DNA of 64,000 nt from Sediminicola sp. YIK13 (GCF_001430825.1 NZ_CP010535.1:2894501-2958500), one strand, 5' to 3'. Counted from the first letter of the stretch, positions 1-8,764 are shown. The notes: generated from the sequence alone by a model not told the origin. Translations and numbers: made by a program.

Positions 1-206
1 CCCACTAAGCCAATACCATGTCTCATGGTAGAGGTTTTCTTATCCTTATCATGTCCTTTGGATACGATAAGAACCATGTCTATTGGGGTGTTTCTATTAT
101 TAATGATGTAGGCGTTCCAGTCCTTGGAGAGGAATTCCTCGTTCCATTCGTGTACAATTGCCACAAAAACTTCTTTGGCAATGGGGATTTCGATATCTTT
201 TTTCAT
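1..206 (-). CDS. Conserved small hypothetical protein, 3' end cut by window edge
   Basis: An open frame of 68 codons starts at the ATG at 206 and runs off the left edge without a stop. The visible part begins MKKDIEIPIAKEVFVAIVHE and continues with a WNEEF...DWNAYIINN stretch and MRHG near the cut. It resembles a short conserved flavobacterial protein of unknown function, by memory of its sequence only. It lies 62 bp downstream of pheS on the same strand with no terminator between, so it is probably cotranscribed with pheS. No signal peptide or membrane segment is visible. Function is not known to me; the C-terminal part is missing from the window. Confidence 0.8.
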   Translation of the reverse strand, partial: MKKDIEIPIAKEVFVAIVHEWNEEFLSKDWNAYIINNRNTPIDMVLIVSKGHDKDKKTSTMRHGIGLV

Positions 207-268
207 CGATTGGTGTAGCGAATTAATATAAAGGAGGATTGAAAAACATACTTACGTATTTACGAGCA

Positions 269-1288
269 TTAAAAGGAGCTTTTAAATTGCTCCAGGAAGC
301 GAATGTCGTTCTCACTAAGCAAACGAATGTCTGAAATTTGGTGCAATAAAAGTGCAATCCTGTCGATACCCATTCCAAAAGCGAATCCTGAATACTCGTT
401 AGGGTCAATTCCACAGTTTTTCAACACATTGGGATCTACCATACCGCAACCCATAATTTCTAGCCAACCTGTTCCTTTGGTCATTTTATAATCGGTCTCT
501 GTTTCCAATCCCCAATAGACATCTACCTCTGCACTAGGTTCGGTAAAAGGGAAATAAGAGGGTCTCAGGCGTATTTTAGACTTCCCAAAAAGTTCTGTGG
601 TAAAGAATTGAAGGGTTTGTTTTAAGTCCGCAAAGGAGACGTCTTTGTCTATATAAAGTCCTTCAACCTGGTGAAAAAAACAATGGGAACGGGCAGAAAT
701 GGCTTCGTTCCTATAGACTCTACCAGGTGAAATGGTCCTAATGGGCGGTTTGTTGTTCTCCATGTATCTAACCTGTACCGAAGAGGTATGGGTGCGTAAT
801 AGGATATCAGGATTGGTCTGTACGAAGAACGTATCCTGCATATCCCTCGCCGGGTGGTATTCAGGGAGGTTCAGGGCGGTAAAGTTGTGCCAGTCATCTT
901 CAATTTCAGGTCCTTCGGAAACGTTGAATCCAATTCTCGAAAAGATATCGATTATTTGATTTTTAACAATGGATATGGGATGTCTGGCCCCAAGCTCAAT
1001 AGGCTCACCTGGTCTTGTAAGGTCACCGTAAATACCCGTTTCCATAACGCTATTTTCGAGGAGTTCTTTTAGGGAATTGACCTTGTCGGTGGCGGCATTT
1101 TTAAGTTGGTTCACAACCTGTCCAAATTCTTTTTTCTGGTCGTTGGGCACATTTTTGAACTCTGCAAAGAAATGGTTCAAGATACCCTTTTTCCCTAAAT
1201 ATTGGATACGGAAAGCTTCAATTGCTTCTAGGTTGTCGGAAGAAAATTTTTCTACTTCCGAAATATGTTGCTTCAGTTGATCTATCAT
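269..1288 (-). CDS. pheS: Phenylalanine--tRNA ligase alpha subunit
   Basis: Catalytic alpha chain of the cytosolic alpha2-beta2 PheRS that charges tRNA-Phe. The 339 residues match the usual bacterial PheS length. An N-terminal coiled-coil tRNA-binding arm (about residues 1-90) is followed by the class II synthetase core: motif 2 region with RTHTSSVQ and GRVYRNEAISARSHCFFHQVEG, and motif 3 near the C terminus as GFAFGMGIDRIALL. ATG start at 1288 gives the expected N terminus. pheT is not in this window, which is normal in this phylum where pheS and pheT are usually unlinked. A long leader (about 150 nt) with small palindromes precedes it. Confidence 0.97.
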   Translation of the reverse strand: MIDQLKQHISEVEKFSSDNLEAIEAFRIQYLGKKGILNHFFAEFKNVPNDQKKEFGQVVNQLKNAATDKVNSLKELLENSVMETGIYGDLTRPGEPIELGARHPISIVKNQIIDIFSRIGFNVSEGPEIEDDWHNFTALNLPEYHPARDMQDTFFVQTNPDILLRTHTSSVQVRYMENNKPPIRTISPGRVYRNEAISARSHCFFHQVEGLYIDKDVSFADLKQTLQFFTTELFGKSKIRLRPSYFPFTEPSAEVDVYWGLETETDYKMTKGTGWLEIMGCGMVDPNVLKNCGIDPNEYSGFAFGMGIDRIALLLHQISDIRLLSENDIRFLEQFKSSF

Positions 1289-1399
1289 GGTTTTTCTAAT
1301 GGCTTATGGAGATTAATGGTCTCGCATTACCGATTGCAATGTGTTCGTCCTATTTCTTAATAAACGGTCAAACGGAACACAGAGCAACTAGTGATTGTA

Positions 1400-1440
1400 A
1401 TTTTAGTTCTAAAATAATCCCGATGCAAGCCGTTTGCTTG
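1400..1440 (-). promoter_or_regulatory. Two short inverted repeats in the pheS leader
   Basis: Just inside the presumed pheS transcript, CAAGC (1426-1430) can pair with GCTTG (1436-1440) across a 5-nt loop. Next to it ATTTTAG and CTAAAAT (1400-1415) form a 7-bp palindrome with a 2-nt centre. No T-run follows, so they are not a terminator. They could be leader RNA hairpins or a protein site; no function is shown. Confidence 0.3.
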
Positions 1441-1446
1441 GGCAGG

Positions 1447-1454
1447 CAAATTTA
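1447..1454 (-). promoter_or_regulatory. -7 promoter element upstream of pheS
   Basis: On the minus strand the sequence reads TAAATTTG, a full match to the Bacteroidetes sigma-A -7 element TAnnTTTG. Transcription would start near 1442, leaving a leader of about 154 nt before the pheS ATG. No convincing TTG -33 element is seen at the usual spacing, so confidence is moderate. Confidence 0.45.
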
Positions 1455-1497
1455 AAACTTTTATTACAGTACATATAGCATAATCGAGCAAGTTTGT

Positions 1498-3363
1498 TTA
1501 AATATTATTGTTGTTGTTGTTTTTTATAAAGGCAATACAATCATCAAATGATTTGAAAATGTGCTCTTTAGGAATTAAATCAGGGATAATATCAATGCGT
1601 TCCATCATATACCTTGGTTGTTTTAGAACGTTGACCAAGAGCACATTTATATTTTCTTTTTTTAGATCTACCAGCACATCTTCCATGGCGTAAAGACCGG
1701 ATTGGTCCATATAGTGCATTCTTCCCATCCTGATGATTACCGTAGAGGCCGAATTTGGTATTTGTTTGGCCAATTGCTGAAAATCGTTGGTGGATCCAAA
1801 GAACAATGGACCTTTAATATGTTTGATAAATACTTTTTCCAATAATTCTTTTGGAAAATTATCTTCATCAGCCCACGCTTTTTCCTTCGACAATGTTTTA
1901 ACGTTGGATCTTTCTGCAGTTAGATCCCCCATTTTTTTCATGAACATCAGGGAGGCAATGATCAAACCAATGCCCACAGCATATACCAAGTTCCATAAGG
2001 TGGACAATACAAGGACGATTAGCATTACCATAACCTCCGAGCTCAATTTCAAGGGGCCTACTTTTAGATCCTTTGGAAGGCTGGGGATGGCCTTGAGGCC
2101 TTTGTAATCCATAACGCCAATACCAACCGTGATTAATATCCCTGCCAATACGGCTGCCGGTATTTGGGAGGCTATGGGGCCCATGGCCAGGAGAATGACC
2201 AGAAGCAGAATGGCTGCGAACATTCCGGAAAGCTTTGTTTTGCCTCCGGAACTTATGTTGACCACTGTCCTAATGGTGGCGCCGGCCCCAGGTATTCCGC
2301 CGAAAACAGCGGCGATACTATTGCCGATTCCTTGGCCTACCAGCTCCTTATTGGGCTCGTGTTTGGTCTTGGTCATGTTGTCGGCGACCACTGAAGTCAA
2401 AAGGGAATCTATAGCTCCAAGCAGTGCAAGGGTGAAAGCGGTGAAGAGATATGGCGTGATAGCCTCCAAATTAAAATTGGTAAATATCCCCAGGTTGGGG
2501 ATGGGCAGTCCACTAGGGATCTTCTCTATAGGGCGATATTCTATTCCCGAACCATAGGCGATACCAGAAACTATCAATAAGGCAACTAGTGTGCTAGGGA
2601 TTGCGGTGGTGATGCGTTTAAAACCATAGATAATTAGGATAGTGGATAAGGTCAATATGAGCTCTAGCCAGTTGATATTGCGCATGGCATTTGGCAATAC
2701 CCTTAACGCCCCCATTACCCCTGAAGCCTCTCTGGCTGCCAGGGTTTTTGATTCTTCCATAATGTCCTGGTCAGAAATTTTTTCGGCACGTTCAATGGTT
2801 TCTTTAAAGTCTTCTAAAACTAAAATACCCTCTTCTGCCTCTTCTTTTAATATATTTTCCAAAATAAGTTCTTCCGCTTGTGGTTTAAACTTATTGACAT
2901 ACTTCATATCCTCCCTAGGGTAATAGCCCAATGCCGGCAAAATTTGGGTTATGAGAATTATAACCCCGATGGCGGTCATAAATCCTGAAACTACAGGGTA
3001 AGGAATGTATTTGATATATTCTCCCAGTCCTAAAACTCCCAAGCCAACTTGTATGACCCCTGCCAAAAGGAAAACAGTCAAAATAGCCGGCAGGGCCTTC
3101 TCCAAGTTTCCGTCATTGTTGGCCACAATGCTGGCAACGATAATCATGCTCACTGCGGTCATCGGAGCCGTTGGTCCAGAAATTTGGGTGTTGGTTCCTC
3201 CAAAAAGTGAAGCGAAAAAACCAATAAATATTGCTCCGTACAAACCTGCACTTGGGCCCATTCCCGAGCTTACCCCAAAAGCAAGTGCCAGTGGAAGGGC
3301 AACAATTCCTGCTGTAATACCTCCAAAAAGATCTCCCTTTAAATTGTAAAATAGGTTTTTCAT
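1498..3363 (-). CDS. SulP family inorganic anion transporter with C-terminal STAS domain
   Basis: A 621-residue SulP/SLC26 permease of the inner membrane, moving sulfate, bicarbonate or a related anion. The N terminus (LKGDLFGGITAGIVALPLALAFGVSSG) is the typical first SulP segment, followed by about 12-14 hydrophobic segments to about residue 465 and a cytosolic STAS domain (about 510-610, with GPLFFGSTNDF and MDQSG). An extra hydrophilic loop at about 155-220 is rich in Glu and Lys and lengthens it beyond the common 520-570 residues. The C terminus ends in six consecutive Asn before Ile. It stands alone between pheS and the carbonic anhydrase unit. Substrate cannot be read from sequence. Confidence 0.92.
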   Translation of the reverse strand: MKNLFYNLKGDLFGGITAGIVALPLALAFGVSSGMGPSAGLYGAIFIGFFASLFGGTNTQISGPTAPMTAVSMIIVASIVANNDGNLEKALPAILTVFLLAGVIQVGLGVLGLGEYIKYIPYPVVSGFMTAIGVIILITQILPALGYYPREDMKYVNKFKPQAEELILENILKEEAEEGILVLEDFKETIERAEKISDQDIMEESKTLAAREASGVMGALRVLPNAMRNINWLELILTLSTILIIYGFKRITTAIPSTLVALLIVSGIAYGSGIEYRPIEKIPSGLPIPNLGIFTNFNLEAITPYLFTAFTLALLGAIDSLLTSVVADNMTKTKHEPNKELVGQGIGNSIAAVFGGIPGAGATIRTVVNISSGGKTKLSGMFAAILLLVILLAMGPIASQIPAAVLAGILITVGIGVMDYKGLKAIPSLPKDLKVGPLKLSSEVMVMLIVLVLSTLWNLVYAVGIGLIIASLMFMKKMGDLTAERSNVKTLSKEKAWADEDNFPKELLEKVFIKHIKGPLFFGSTNDFQQLAKQIPNSASTVIIRMGRMHYMDQSGLYAMEDVLVDLKKENINVLLVNVLKQPRYMMERIDIIPDLIPKEHIFKSFDDCIAFIKNNNNNNI

Positions 3364-3502
3364 AAGCCTAATATATTAAATAAAATTAGGGTATAAGCTA
3401 TGTTTTATAATTACAGCTAACCCATTGAGCAACAATAAGTTCAAGAATTAGGTTGTGCCAAGGGAAAAAATGCAGCATTTTTCAGGCTAGGGAGGTATGA
3501 CC

Positions 3503-3536
3503 AAAAAAAAAGGCCAATGGAAACCATTGACCTTTT
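3503..3536 (-). terminator. Intrinsic terminator after carbonic anhydrase
   Basis: On the minus strand AAAAGGTCAATGG pairs with CCATTGGCCTTTT across a TTT loop, with one G-T wobble, and a run of T follows. It lies 23 bp past the carbonic anhydrase stop and closes the small protein-SulP-carbonic anhydrase unit. Confidence 0.88.
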
Positions 3537-3558
3537 AAAAAAATATGAATAAACGGAA

Positions 3559-4197
3559 TTAAAAATTCAATTGGTATACCGAATCCAAATGGGAATCATT
3601 CGCAACGGTTACCCCTAGGTCTTTGACAATACCTGTGCTAAGACCATAAACCCAGCCATGTAGGTCTAATTTTTGCCCACTTTTCCAAGCATTTTGAACG
3701 ATAGAGGTTTTAGCAAGATCAAAAACCTGTTCCTTCACGTTTAACTCTACAAACTTGTCAAAGCGTGTTGTTTCGTCTTTAATAGCATCGAGCTCATCTT
3801 TGTGCAGGCGATACACATCTTTGATGTGTCTTACCCAGTTATCAATGAGACCTATAGATTGGTTGCCCATTGCTGCTTTTACACCCCCACAACCATAATG
3901 ACCGCATACGATGACGTGTTGTACCTTTAAAACGTTAACAGCATAATCCAACACACTTAGCATGTTCATATCTGTGTGCAATACCATATTCGCAATGTTC
4001 CTGTGCACGAATACTTCACCAGGCTGTGCTCCCACTATTTCATTGGCTGGAACGCGACTATCCGCACACCCGATCCATAAGAGTGGTGGGCTTTGGCCTT
4101 TGGAGAGTTTTTGGAAGAATTCAGGATCCAAATCCAATTTACTCTTTACCCACGCCTTGTTGTTTTCAATTAAACTTTTATAAAAATCGCTGCTCAT
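3559..4197 (-). CDS. can: Beta-class carbonic anhydrase
   Basis: Cytosolic zinc enzyme interconverting CO2 and bicarbonate. The 212-residue length fits the E. coli Can-type beta class. Zinc and catalytic residues are visible: C44, D46 and R48 in CADSRVP, and H100 and C103 in HYGCGG. It begins 20 bp after the stop of the upstream SulP transporter and is followed by a strong terminator, so it is the last gene of that unit. The pairing suggests that bicarbonate carried by the SulP protein is equilibrated with CO2 by this enzyme for carboxylation reactions or pH control; that link is an inference from position. Confidence 0.96.
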   Translation of the reverse strand: MSSDFYKSLIENNKAWVKSKLDLDPEFFQKLSKGQSPPLLWIGCADSRVPANEIVGAQPGEVFVHRNIANMVLHTDMNMLSVLDYAVNVLKVQHVIVCGHYGCGGVKAAMGNQSIGLIDNWVRHIKDVYRLHKDELDAIKDETTRFDKFVELNVKEQVFDLAKTSIVQNAWKSGQKLDLHGWVYGLSTGIVKDLGVTVANDSHLDSVYQLNF

Positions 4198-4216
4198 AAC
4201 TATATTTTTAATAAGA

Positions 4217-5794
4217 TTAAGATGGTATAGCCACCCCGAAATAATCTTTGAAACTATCTGGGTTGTCTACTTCACCTCGGTTAGAAATTAATTTAATGTC
4301 GATATTTTTACTCTTAGCTCTAAAGGCAAACTCATCTAGTATTTCTAGGATATCATAATGCAGCCGAACTGTTTTGCGCACATCCAGGACCAATTTTGTA
4401 TTCTTTGGGAGGCTGTTCAACTCCCTTAAAATAGCGCCCTTGTTTAAGAACGAAATCTCTTCGGAGAGGGTCATCTGAACGCGATGGTCATCCCCATCAC
4501 TTTCCAAGATATGCAGAAAATGAGAGTTTTTGTAGTTCTGAATCAAAATGGTGGTTATGCCAACAGCTAGACCAAGACCGATTCCCATTAATAAATCCGT
4601 AAAAACTACGCCTATAACGGTAACTATAAACGGTACGAATTGTGTTTTGCCCAAATAGAACATTTGTTTGAACAGGGCAGGTTTTGCCAATTTGTAACCT
4701 ACAATAATCAAAACAGCTGCCAATACGGCTAACGGGATTTTGTTCAGTAATGTAGGGATTAATAGAACGGCAAGCAATAGGAAGCCACCGTGAATAATGG
4801 TAGATAATTTAGATTTCCCACCAGATTGTACATTTGCTGAGCTTCTTACGATTACTTGTGTAATGGGCAATCCTCCAATAAGTCCTGAAATGATGTTTCC
4901 AGTACCTTGGGCAAACAGCTCTCTGTTGGTAGGAGTGGTTCTTTTTGCAGGATCCAATTTATCCGTTGCCTCTACAGATAGGAGTGTTTCTAAACTGGCT
5001 ACAATAGCGATGGTAATTCCAGCAATCCATACTTCCGGATTCAGGGCGACACCAAAGTTGGGAAATGTAAACTGCCCCAAAAACATATTTATGTCCTCAG
5101 GAATGGGGACGCTCACCAAATGGTTGGCTGATATGGCATATTCGGAAGAAATGGGCAAACTCATCTGGTAAATTATACCAAATGCAACAGCTACCAAGGG
5201 TCCAGGGACAATGGAGAAAAAGGCATGTTTTTTTGCCAATATTTTTTCCCAGGACAGTAAGATAAGCAGCGAAACGCTAGCCACAATGATGGCTCCTGGG
5301 GATATAAAATCAAACATGCGGCCTAAAGCAGAAAAAGTAGTGCTTCCATCGGTCTGGAAGAAATCCAGATCACCTTCGTAATCAGAGTCATATCCGAACG
5401 CATGTGGAATCTGTTTTAAAAGAATTATAATTCCAATGGCTGCCAGCATTCCTTTTATCACGGCTGAAGGAAAATAATAGCCGATTATACCGGCTTTTAA
5501 AACGCCCAGTAACAGTTGTAAGGCACCTCCAATGACCACAGCGACCAAAAAGTTCTCATAGCTTCCCAAGGATGTAATAGCAGATAATACAATTACGGCC
5601 AAACCTGCGGCAGGTCCGCTGACCCCTAGGGAGGAACCGCTAATACCACCCACAACGATTCCACCAACAATACCCGCAATTACTCCTGAGAATAAAGGGG
5701 CTCCACTGGCTAAAGCAATACCCAAACATAAGGGCAGCGCTACAAAAAATACAACGACACTTGCGGGAAGGTCATGCTTCAAATTTTTAAACAT
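4217..5794 (-). CDS. SulP family transporter, probable bicarbonate transporter
   Basis: A 525-residue SulP permease. It starts MFKNLKHDLPASVVVFFVALPLCLGIALASG, the first-segment signature of SulP proteins paired with carbonic anhydrase. About 12 hydrophobic segments run to about residue 425, with GTGNIISGLIGGLPITQVIVRSSAN in the conserved central part. The C-terminal about 95 residues (SEEISFLNKGAILRELNSLP onward) look like a divergent STAS domain. The carbonic anhydrase gene follows by 20 bp. Bicarbonate is the likely substrate by analogy with BicA-type SulP and SulP-CA fusions; sulfate cannot be excluded. Confidence 0.93.
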   Translation of the reverse strand: MFKNLKHDLPASVVVFFVALPLCLGIALASGAPLFSGVIAGIVGGIVVGGISGSSLGVSGPAAGLAVIVLSAITSLGSYENFLVAVVIGGALQLLLGVLKAGIIGYYFPSAVIKGMLAAIGIIILLKQIPHAFGYDSDYEGDLDFFQTDGSTTFSALGRMFDFISPGAIIVASVSLLILLSWEKILAKKHAFFSIVPGPLVAVAFGIIYQMSLPISSEYAISANHLVSVPIPEDINMFLGQFTFPNFGVALNPEVWIAGITIAIVASLETLLSVEATDKLDPAKRTTPTNRELFAQGTGNIISGLIGGLPITQVIVRSSANVQSGGKSKLSTIIHGGFLLLAVLLIPTLLNKIPLAVLAAVLIIVGYKLAKPALFKQMFYLGKTQFVPFIVTVIGVVFTDLLMGIGLGLAVGITTILIQNYKNSHFLHILESDGDDHRVQMTLSEEISFLNKGAILRELNSLPKNTKLVLDVRKTVRLHYDILEILDEFAFRAKSKNIDIKLISNRGEVDNPDSFKDYFGVAIPS

Positions 5795-5812
5795 ATGATT
5801 AAAGAATTATTT

Positions 5813-5830
5813 CCCCTATTGAATTAGGGG
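5813..5830 (-). promoter_or_regulatory. Hairpin 18 nt before the SulP start codon
   Basis: CCCCTA (5813-5818) and TAGGGG (5825-5830) form a perfect 6-bp stem with a 6-nt loop in the gap between the 100-residue gene and SulP. No T-run follows on the minus strand, so it is not a standard terminator. It might set translation or processing between the two genes. Confidence 0.35.
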
Positions 5831-5863
5831 ACAGATGGGTTAATAATAAAATTTAAGGGGTGT

Positions 5864-6166
5864 CTAAATCGATTCTTCAGGAGGAGGAAGCACTATTTGC
5901 TTTATGCAATCGGATTGGCCCAATTGATAGTTGTAAGTATTGAATAGTATTTCTAAATTGGAGACAAAGAGGAAATCGGTGAGGCTCTTAGAAATAATTT
6001 TTTCCTCTTCATTATTTTTTTTTTCCTGCTTTTGTTCTTCTTCATTAATATTATTGGTCACAAGAGGTTTTCCATCATCAACAATGGTAATGATAGGTTG
6101 ACCTATACAGGTAAAAAGCCATAGGGCCAACATCGTAATACGAATGATGTATTGGGTTTTCCTCAT
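5864..6166 (-). CDS. Small secreted or anchored protein of unknown function
   Basis: I do not recognise this 100-residue protein. A hydrophobic segment at about residues 8-27 (RITMLALWLFTCIGQPIITI) can act as signal peptide or membrane anchor. The middle (about 42-58) is a low-complexity Glu/Lys/Asn/Gln stretch, and the tail ends LPPPEESI. It has a matching -7 promoter box 11 bp upstream and is followed by SulP 69 bp later with no T-run terminator between, so it looks like the first gene of the SulP-carbonic anhydrase unit. A role as a small accessory protein of the transporter is only a guess. Confidence 0.7.
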   Translation of the reverse strand: MRKTQYIIRITMLALWLFTCIGQPIITIVDDGKPLVTNNINEEEQKQEKKNNEEEKIISKSLTDFLFVSNLEILFNTYNYQLGQSDCIKQIVLPPPEESI

Positions 6167-6176
6167 ATCTCACTTA

Positions 6177-6184
6177 CAAAGATA
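6177..6184 (-). promoter_or_regulatory. -7 promoter element for the small protein-SulP-CA unit
   Basis: Minus strand reads TATCTTTG, a full TAnnTTTG match, 11 bp before the ATG at 6166, leaving a very short leader. It separates this unit from the Bat operon upstream, for which no terminator is seen. A -33 TTG at normal spacing was not found. Confidence 0.45.
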
Positions 6185-6214
6185 AAAGGATCAAATACAT
6201 AGAGTGTTAAAATT

Positions 6215-6973
6215 TTAAAAATCCTTTAACAATTTGATGTTGGTCGAAGGTAGCCAACCCGTTTTACCATCTGCCAATTTTATTTTGTTCCAATCGCTCA
6301 AGGTGTCCAGAACAAATACTTTTGTCCCTTCGTGGATCCTAAAGGTTTCTTGACTTCTATTATTGGGCTCGGATTTTACGATGACCTCGTTTTTAAATAC
6401 AATGGCAGGCTGCTCAGAGCGGTAACTGGTATATTCCAGATACGCAATAAGCACGGCTATGAGGGAAATAACCAAAGATGCCATGCTGCCGATAAAAGCA
6501 ACTCTTTTTTGGGAGGAATAGCTCAGGTAATAAAACGCAATGTAACCGAAAACAAAGAGCAACATGAAAATTATGGCAGTAACTGCCCATTGATCAAAAG
6601 ATAAAAACCCGGTAATTTCACTAAAAACCTTACCAATTCCAGTTTCCGGCATTTGCTCAATGGCATCCAGTGTCATGTTTCTTGCAAAGCTTAAGTTGTT
6701 CTTTACTTCATTGTCTGATGGATCTAATAAGAGCGATTTTTCATAATAATAAATACTAGGGGCAACCTTGTTTAATTTGTAATAGGCGTTTCCTAAATTA
6801 AAGTAGAGCGCTGCTGAATGTTCACCATTGTCGAGAATTTTATTATAATTTTCAATGGCCTCATTGTACTTTCCCTCATTATAGGCCTTGGTGGCCTCAT
6901 CAAATAACACTTTGTTTTGGGCTCCTCCCCAAAAGGAAATCATGGTGATAATCAGAAAAATAATCTTTCTCAT
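6215..6973 (-). CDS. batE: BatE-like protein with TPR and SH3 domains
   Basis: Last gene of the Bat (Bacteroides aerotolerance) operon. The 252 residues contain a signal peptide (about 1-18), TPR repeats at about 22-100 (FDEATKAYNEGKYNEAIENY, ALYFNLGNAYYKL), two membrane segments at about 130-180, and a C-terminal bacterial SH3-like domain (about 195-250, ending GKTGWLPSTNIKLL). This TPR-TM-TM-SH3 layout is the usual BatE form in Flavobacteria. It begins 3 bp after batD. It probably acts in the periplasm or inner membrane with the other Bat proteins; the exact molecular role of the complex is unsettled. Confidence 0.88.
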   Translation of the reverse strand: MRKIIFLIITMISFWGGAQNKVLFDEATKAYNEGKYNEAIENYNKILDNGEHSAALYFNLGNAYYKLNKVAPSIYYYEKSLLLDPSDNEVKNNLSFARNMTLDAIEQMPETGIGKVFSEITGFLSFDQWAVTAIIFMLLFVFGYIAFYYLSYSSQKRVAFIGSMASLVISLIAVLIAYLEYTSYRSEQPAIVFKNEVIVKSEPNNRSQETFRIHEGTKVFVLDTLSDWNKIKLADGKTGWLPSTNIKLLKDF

Positions 6974-6976
6974 AGC

Positions 6977-8764
6977 TTATAACTGTTTATCCATTTGTGA
7001 TATGACCTCACTGGCCTTGTTATAATCATCTTGCATCTGGACTTCAGAAAAAGGACTATAGCGTGCGAGTTCACAATTCTTCAAGAGGGAAATAAAATCC
7101 TGAATTGAACCTTCCTCAATATCTTTTTTGGCCAAAAGGGCTTCAATCTTGTCTTTGCTGAATTCAGAGGTTTCGATTTTTAATTTTGCCTTGAGGTAAT
7201 TGTGCAGTGCTTTTTCAAGAGCGATATAAAATGCATCCTTATCACCCAAGGTCTTTTTTGCAGCAGATAAATATTTCCTGGCCAATTTATTGGCTTTTTT
7301 AATTTTATTGCCCACTAGATCACTGGCGATTGCCTCTCTCTTTTTACCAAAAACAATAGCAATGGGAATCAGTAGAATTGGTAATAGCAACCAAATGTAG
7401 AAATAGGTTGAGCCAAAGAAGGAATTGGCAGTCACAGATTTTAAGCCCGGCTTTGTTTTGATGAAATTAAATTGATCCCCAGTCACAACCACACTTTTTT
7501 GGTTGCTAAAGGTAGCAGGATTGGTGGTGTTTGCAGAGGCGCTATTGGGGCCATCAATCACATTCACCATGATTTCAGCTGAATTTAAACTTCTGTATTT
7601 TTCAGTTTCCGGATCAAAATAACTAAAAGCAATACTGGGTATAGGATATTTTCCCTTGAAAGAAGGGACAATCGTATAATTGTTACTCACCGACCCTTCC
7701 ATACCTTCTGTGGTGGTGCGGATCCCTTCATTGAATTCTGGCTCGTATACCTCAAGAGCACTTGGAAGGCTCAGTTCTGGCAATTGGAACAATTTTAAAT
7801 TTCCCTTTCCACTTACTTCTACCTTGGCCTGAAGAGATTCTGAGGCGTTTAATTCGGTTTTTGTGGTGGTAACAGAAAAATTGAAATTTCCGACGGCCCC
7901 ACTAAAATTATTCGGCTTTCCTTCTGTAGGAAGCTCTTTGACCATAATGTTTCTCCGCCCTGCAGAAACCGTGATATTGGTAGAGGTGTATACTTTCCCG
8001 CCAAAGAAATCGCGTTTGTTGGTGGGAACATCCACAGTAACTTCAAGGGATAAAGGTTCTATTTCCAATTCCCCTGTTTTTTGGGGATATAGGACCACCC
8101 GTTTTAAAATGACGTATCTATATGATTTTCCCTCATAAACACCATTTTGAACGCTGTACTTGGTTACGGGCATCTCTTGACTCCAGAAATTGTTGTATTT
8201 CGGGTTATCCAATGCCCTAAAGTTAGATACGTTTATGGAAGGGCTAACAAAAAGTTTATAGACCACGCTTATGGCCTCATTTAAATAGGGGCCTGTCTTG
8301 GAAACTTCGGCAACCAAATGCAAATTATCATCTGCCACTGCATCGGCACTAGCCTCCTCTCCGGGGCGTTCAACAGCTGCGGTTACCTCCACTTCTAGAG
8401 GAAGGGATTTATAGGTCTTGCCATCTATTACTATAGTAGCTTGGTTGATGGTAAATTTACCTCTTGCCGTTGGCATGAGTATGTATGAATAGGTTTTGGA
8501 ATAGCTACGGACTCCATTAACCCATGAAGAACTAATAGATTGTGACGGGCCCATGACAACATTGAAGCCCTCAAAATTGGGAGGGTTAAAATTATCGCCA
8601 TCCTTGTTCATGGTAAAATCAATTCTTAGCCGCTCGTTGATGCCCAATTGTTCTTTACTGAGTTTCGCCTCAAAGGTAATGGCGCCAGAGTCCTGTGCCT
8701 TAGCTAGGAAGGCAAAAAACAAGAGAGTGGCCAGGGCCACAAAATGTTTAACAGATCTATTCAT
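6977..8764 (-). CDS. batD: BatD family membrane protein
   Basis: A 595-residue BatD/oxygen-tolerance family protein. It has a signal peptide (MNRSVKHFVALATLLFFAFLAKAQ), a long periplasmic part of Ig-like beta domains, a membrane segment at about 455-475 (YIWLLLPILLIPIAIVFG) and a cytosolic helical tail. The frame is open to an upstream TTG, but I place the start at the ATG at 8764, which overlaps the batC stop as TAATG, a typical coupled junction. It is part of the contiguous moxR-batE set. Confidence 0.9.
   Translation of the reverse strand: MNRSVKHFVALATLLFFAFLAKAQDSGAITFEAKLSKEQLGINERLRIDFTMNKDGDNFNPPNFEGFNVVMGPSQSISSSWVNGVRSYSKTYSYILMPTARGKFTINQATIVIDGKTYKSLPLEVEVTAAVERPGEEASADAVADDNLHLVAEVSKTGPYLNEAISVVYKLFVSPSINVSNFRALDNPKYNNFWSQEMPVTKYSVQNGVYEGKSYRYVILKRVVLYPQKTGELEIEPLSLEVTVDVPTNKRDFFGGKVYTSTNITVSAGRRNIMVKELPTEGKPNNFSGAVGNFNFSVTTTKTELNASESLQAKVEVSGKGNLKLFQLPELSLPSALEVYEPEFNEGIRTTTEGMEGSVSNNYTIVPSFKGKYPIPSIAFSYFDPETEKYRSLNSAEIMVNVIDGPNSASANTTNPATFSNQKSVVVTGDQFNFIKTKPGLKSVTANSFFGSTYFYIWLLLPILLIPIAIVFGKKREAIASDLVGNKIKKANKLARKYLSAAKKTLGDKDAFYIALEKALHNYLKAKLKIETSEFSKDKIEALLAKKDIEEGSIQDFISLLKNCELARYSPFSEVQMQDDYNKASEVISQMDKQL

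Noticed and set aside
2129-2557. 142-codon plus-strand ORF within the first SulP gene
   Set aside because: It lies wholly inside a clear SulP coding frame and has no family features.
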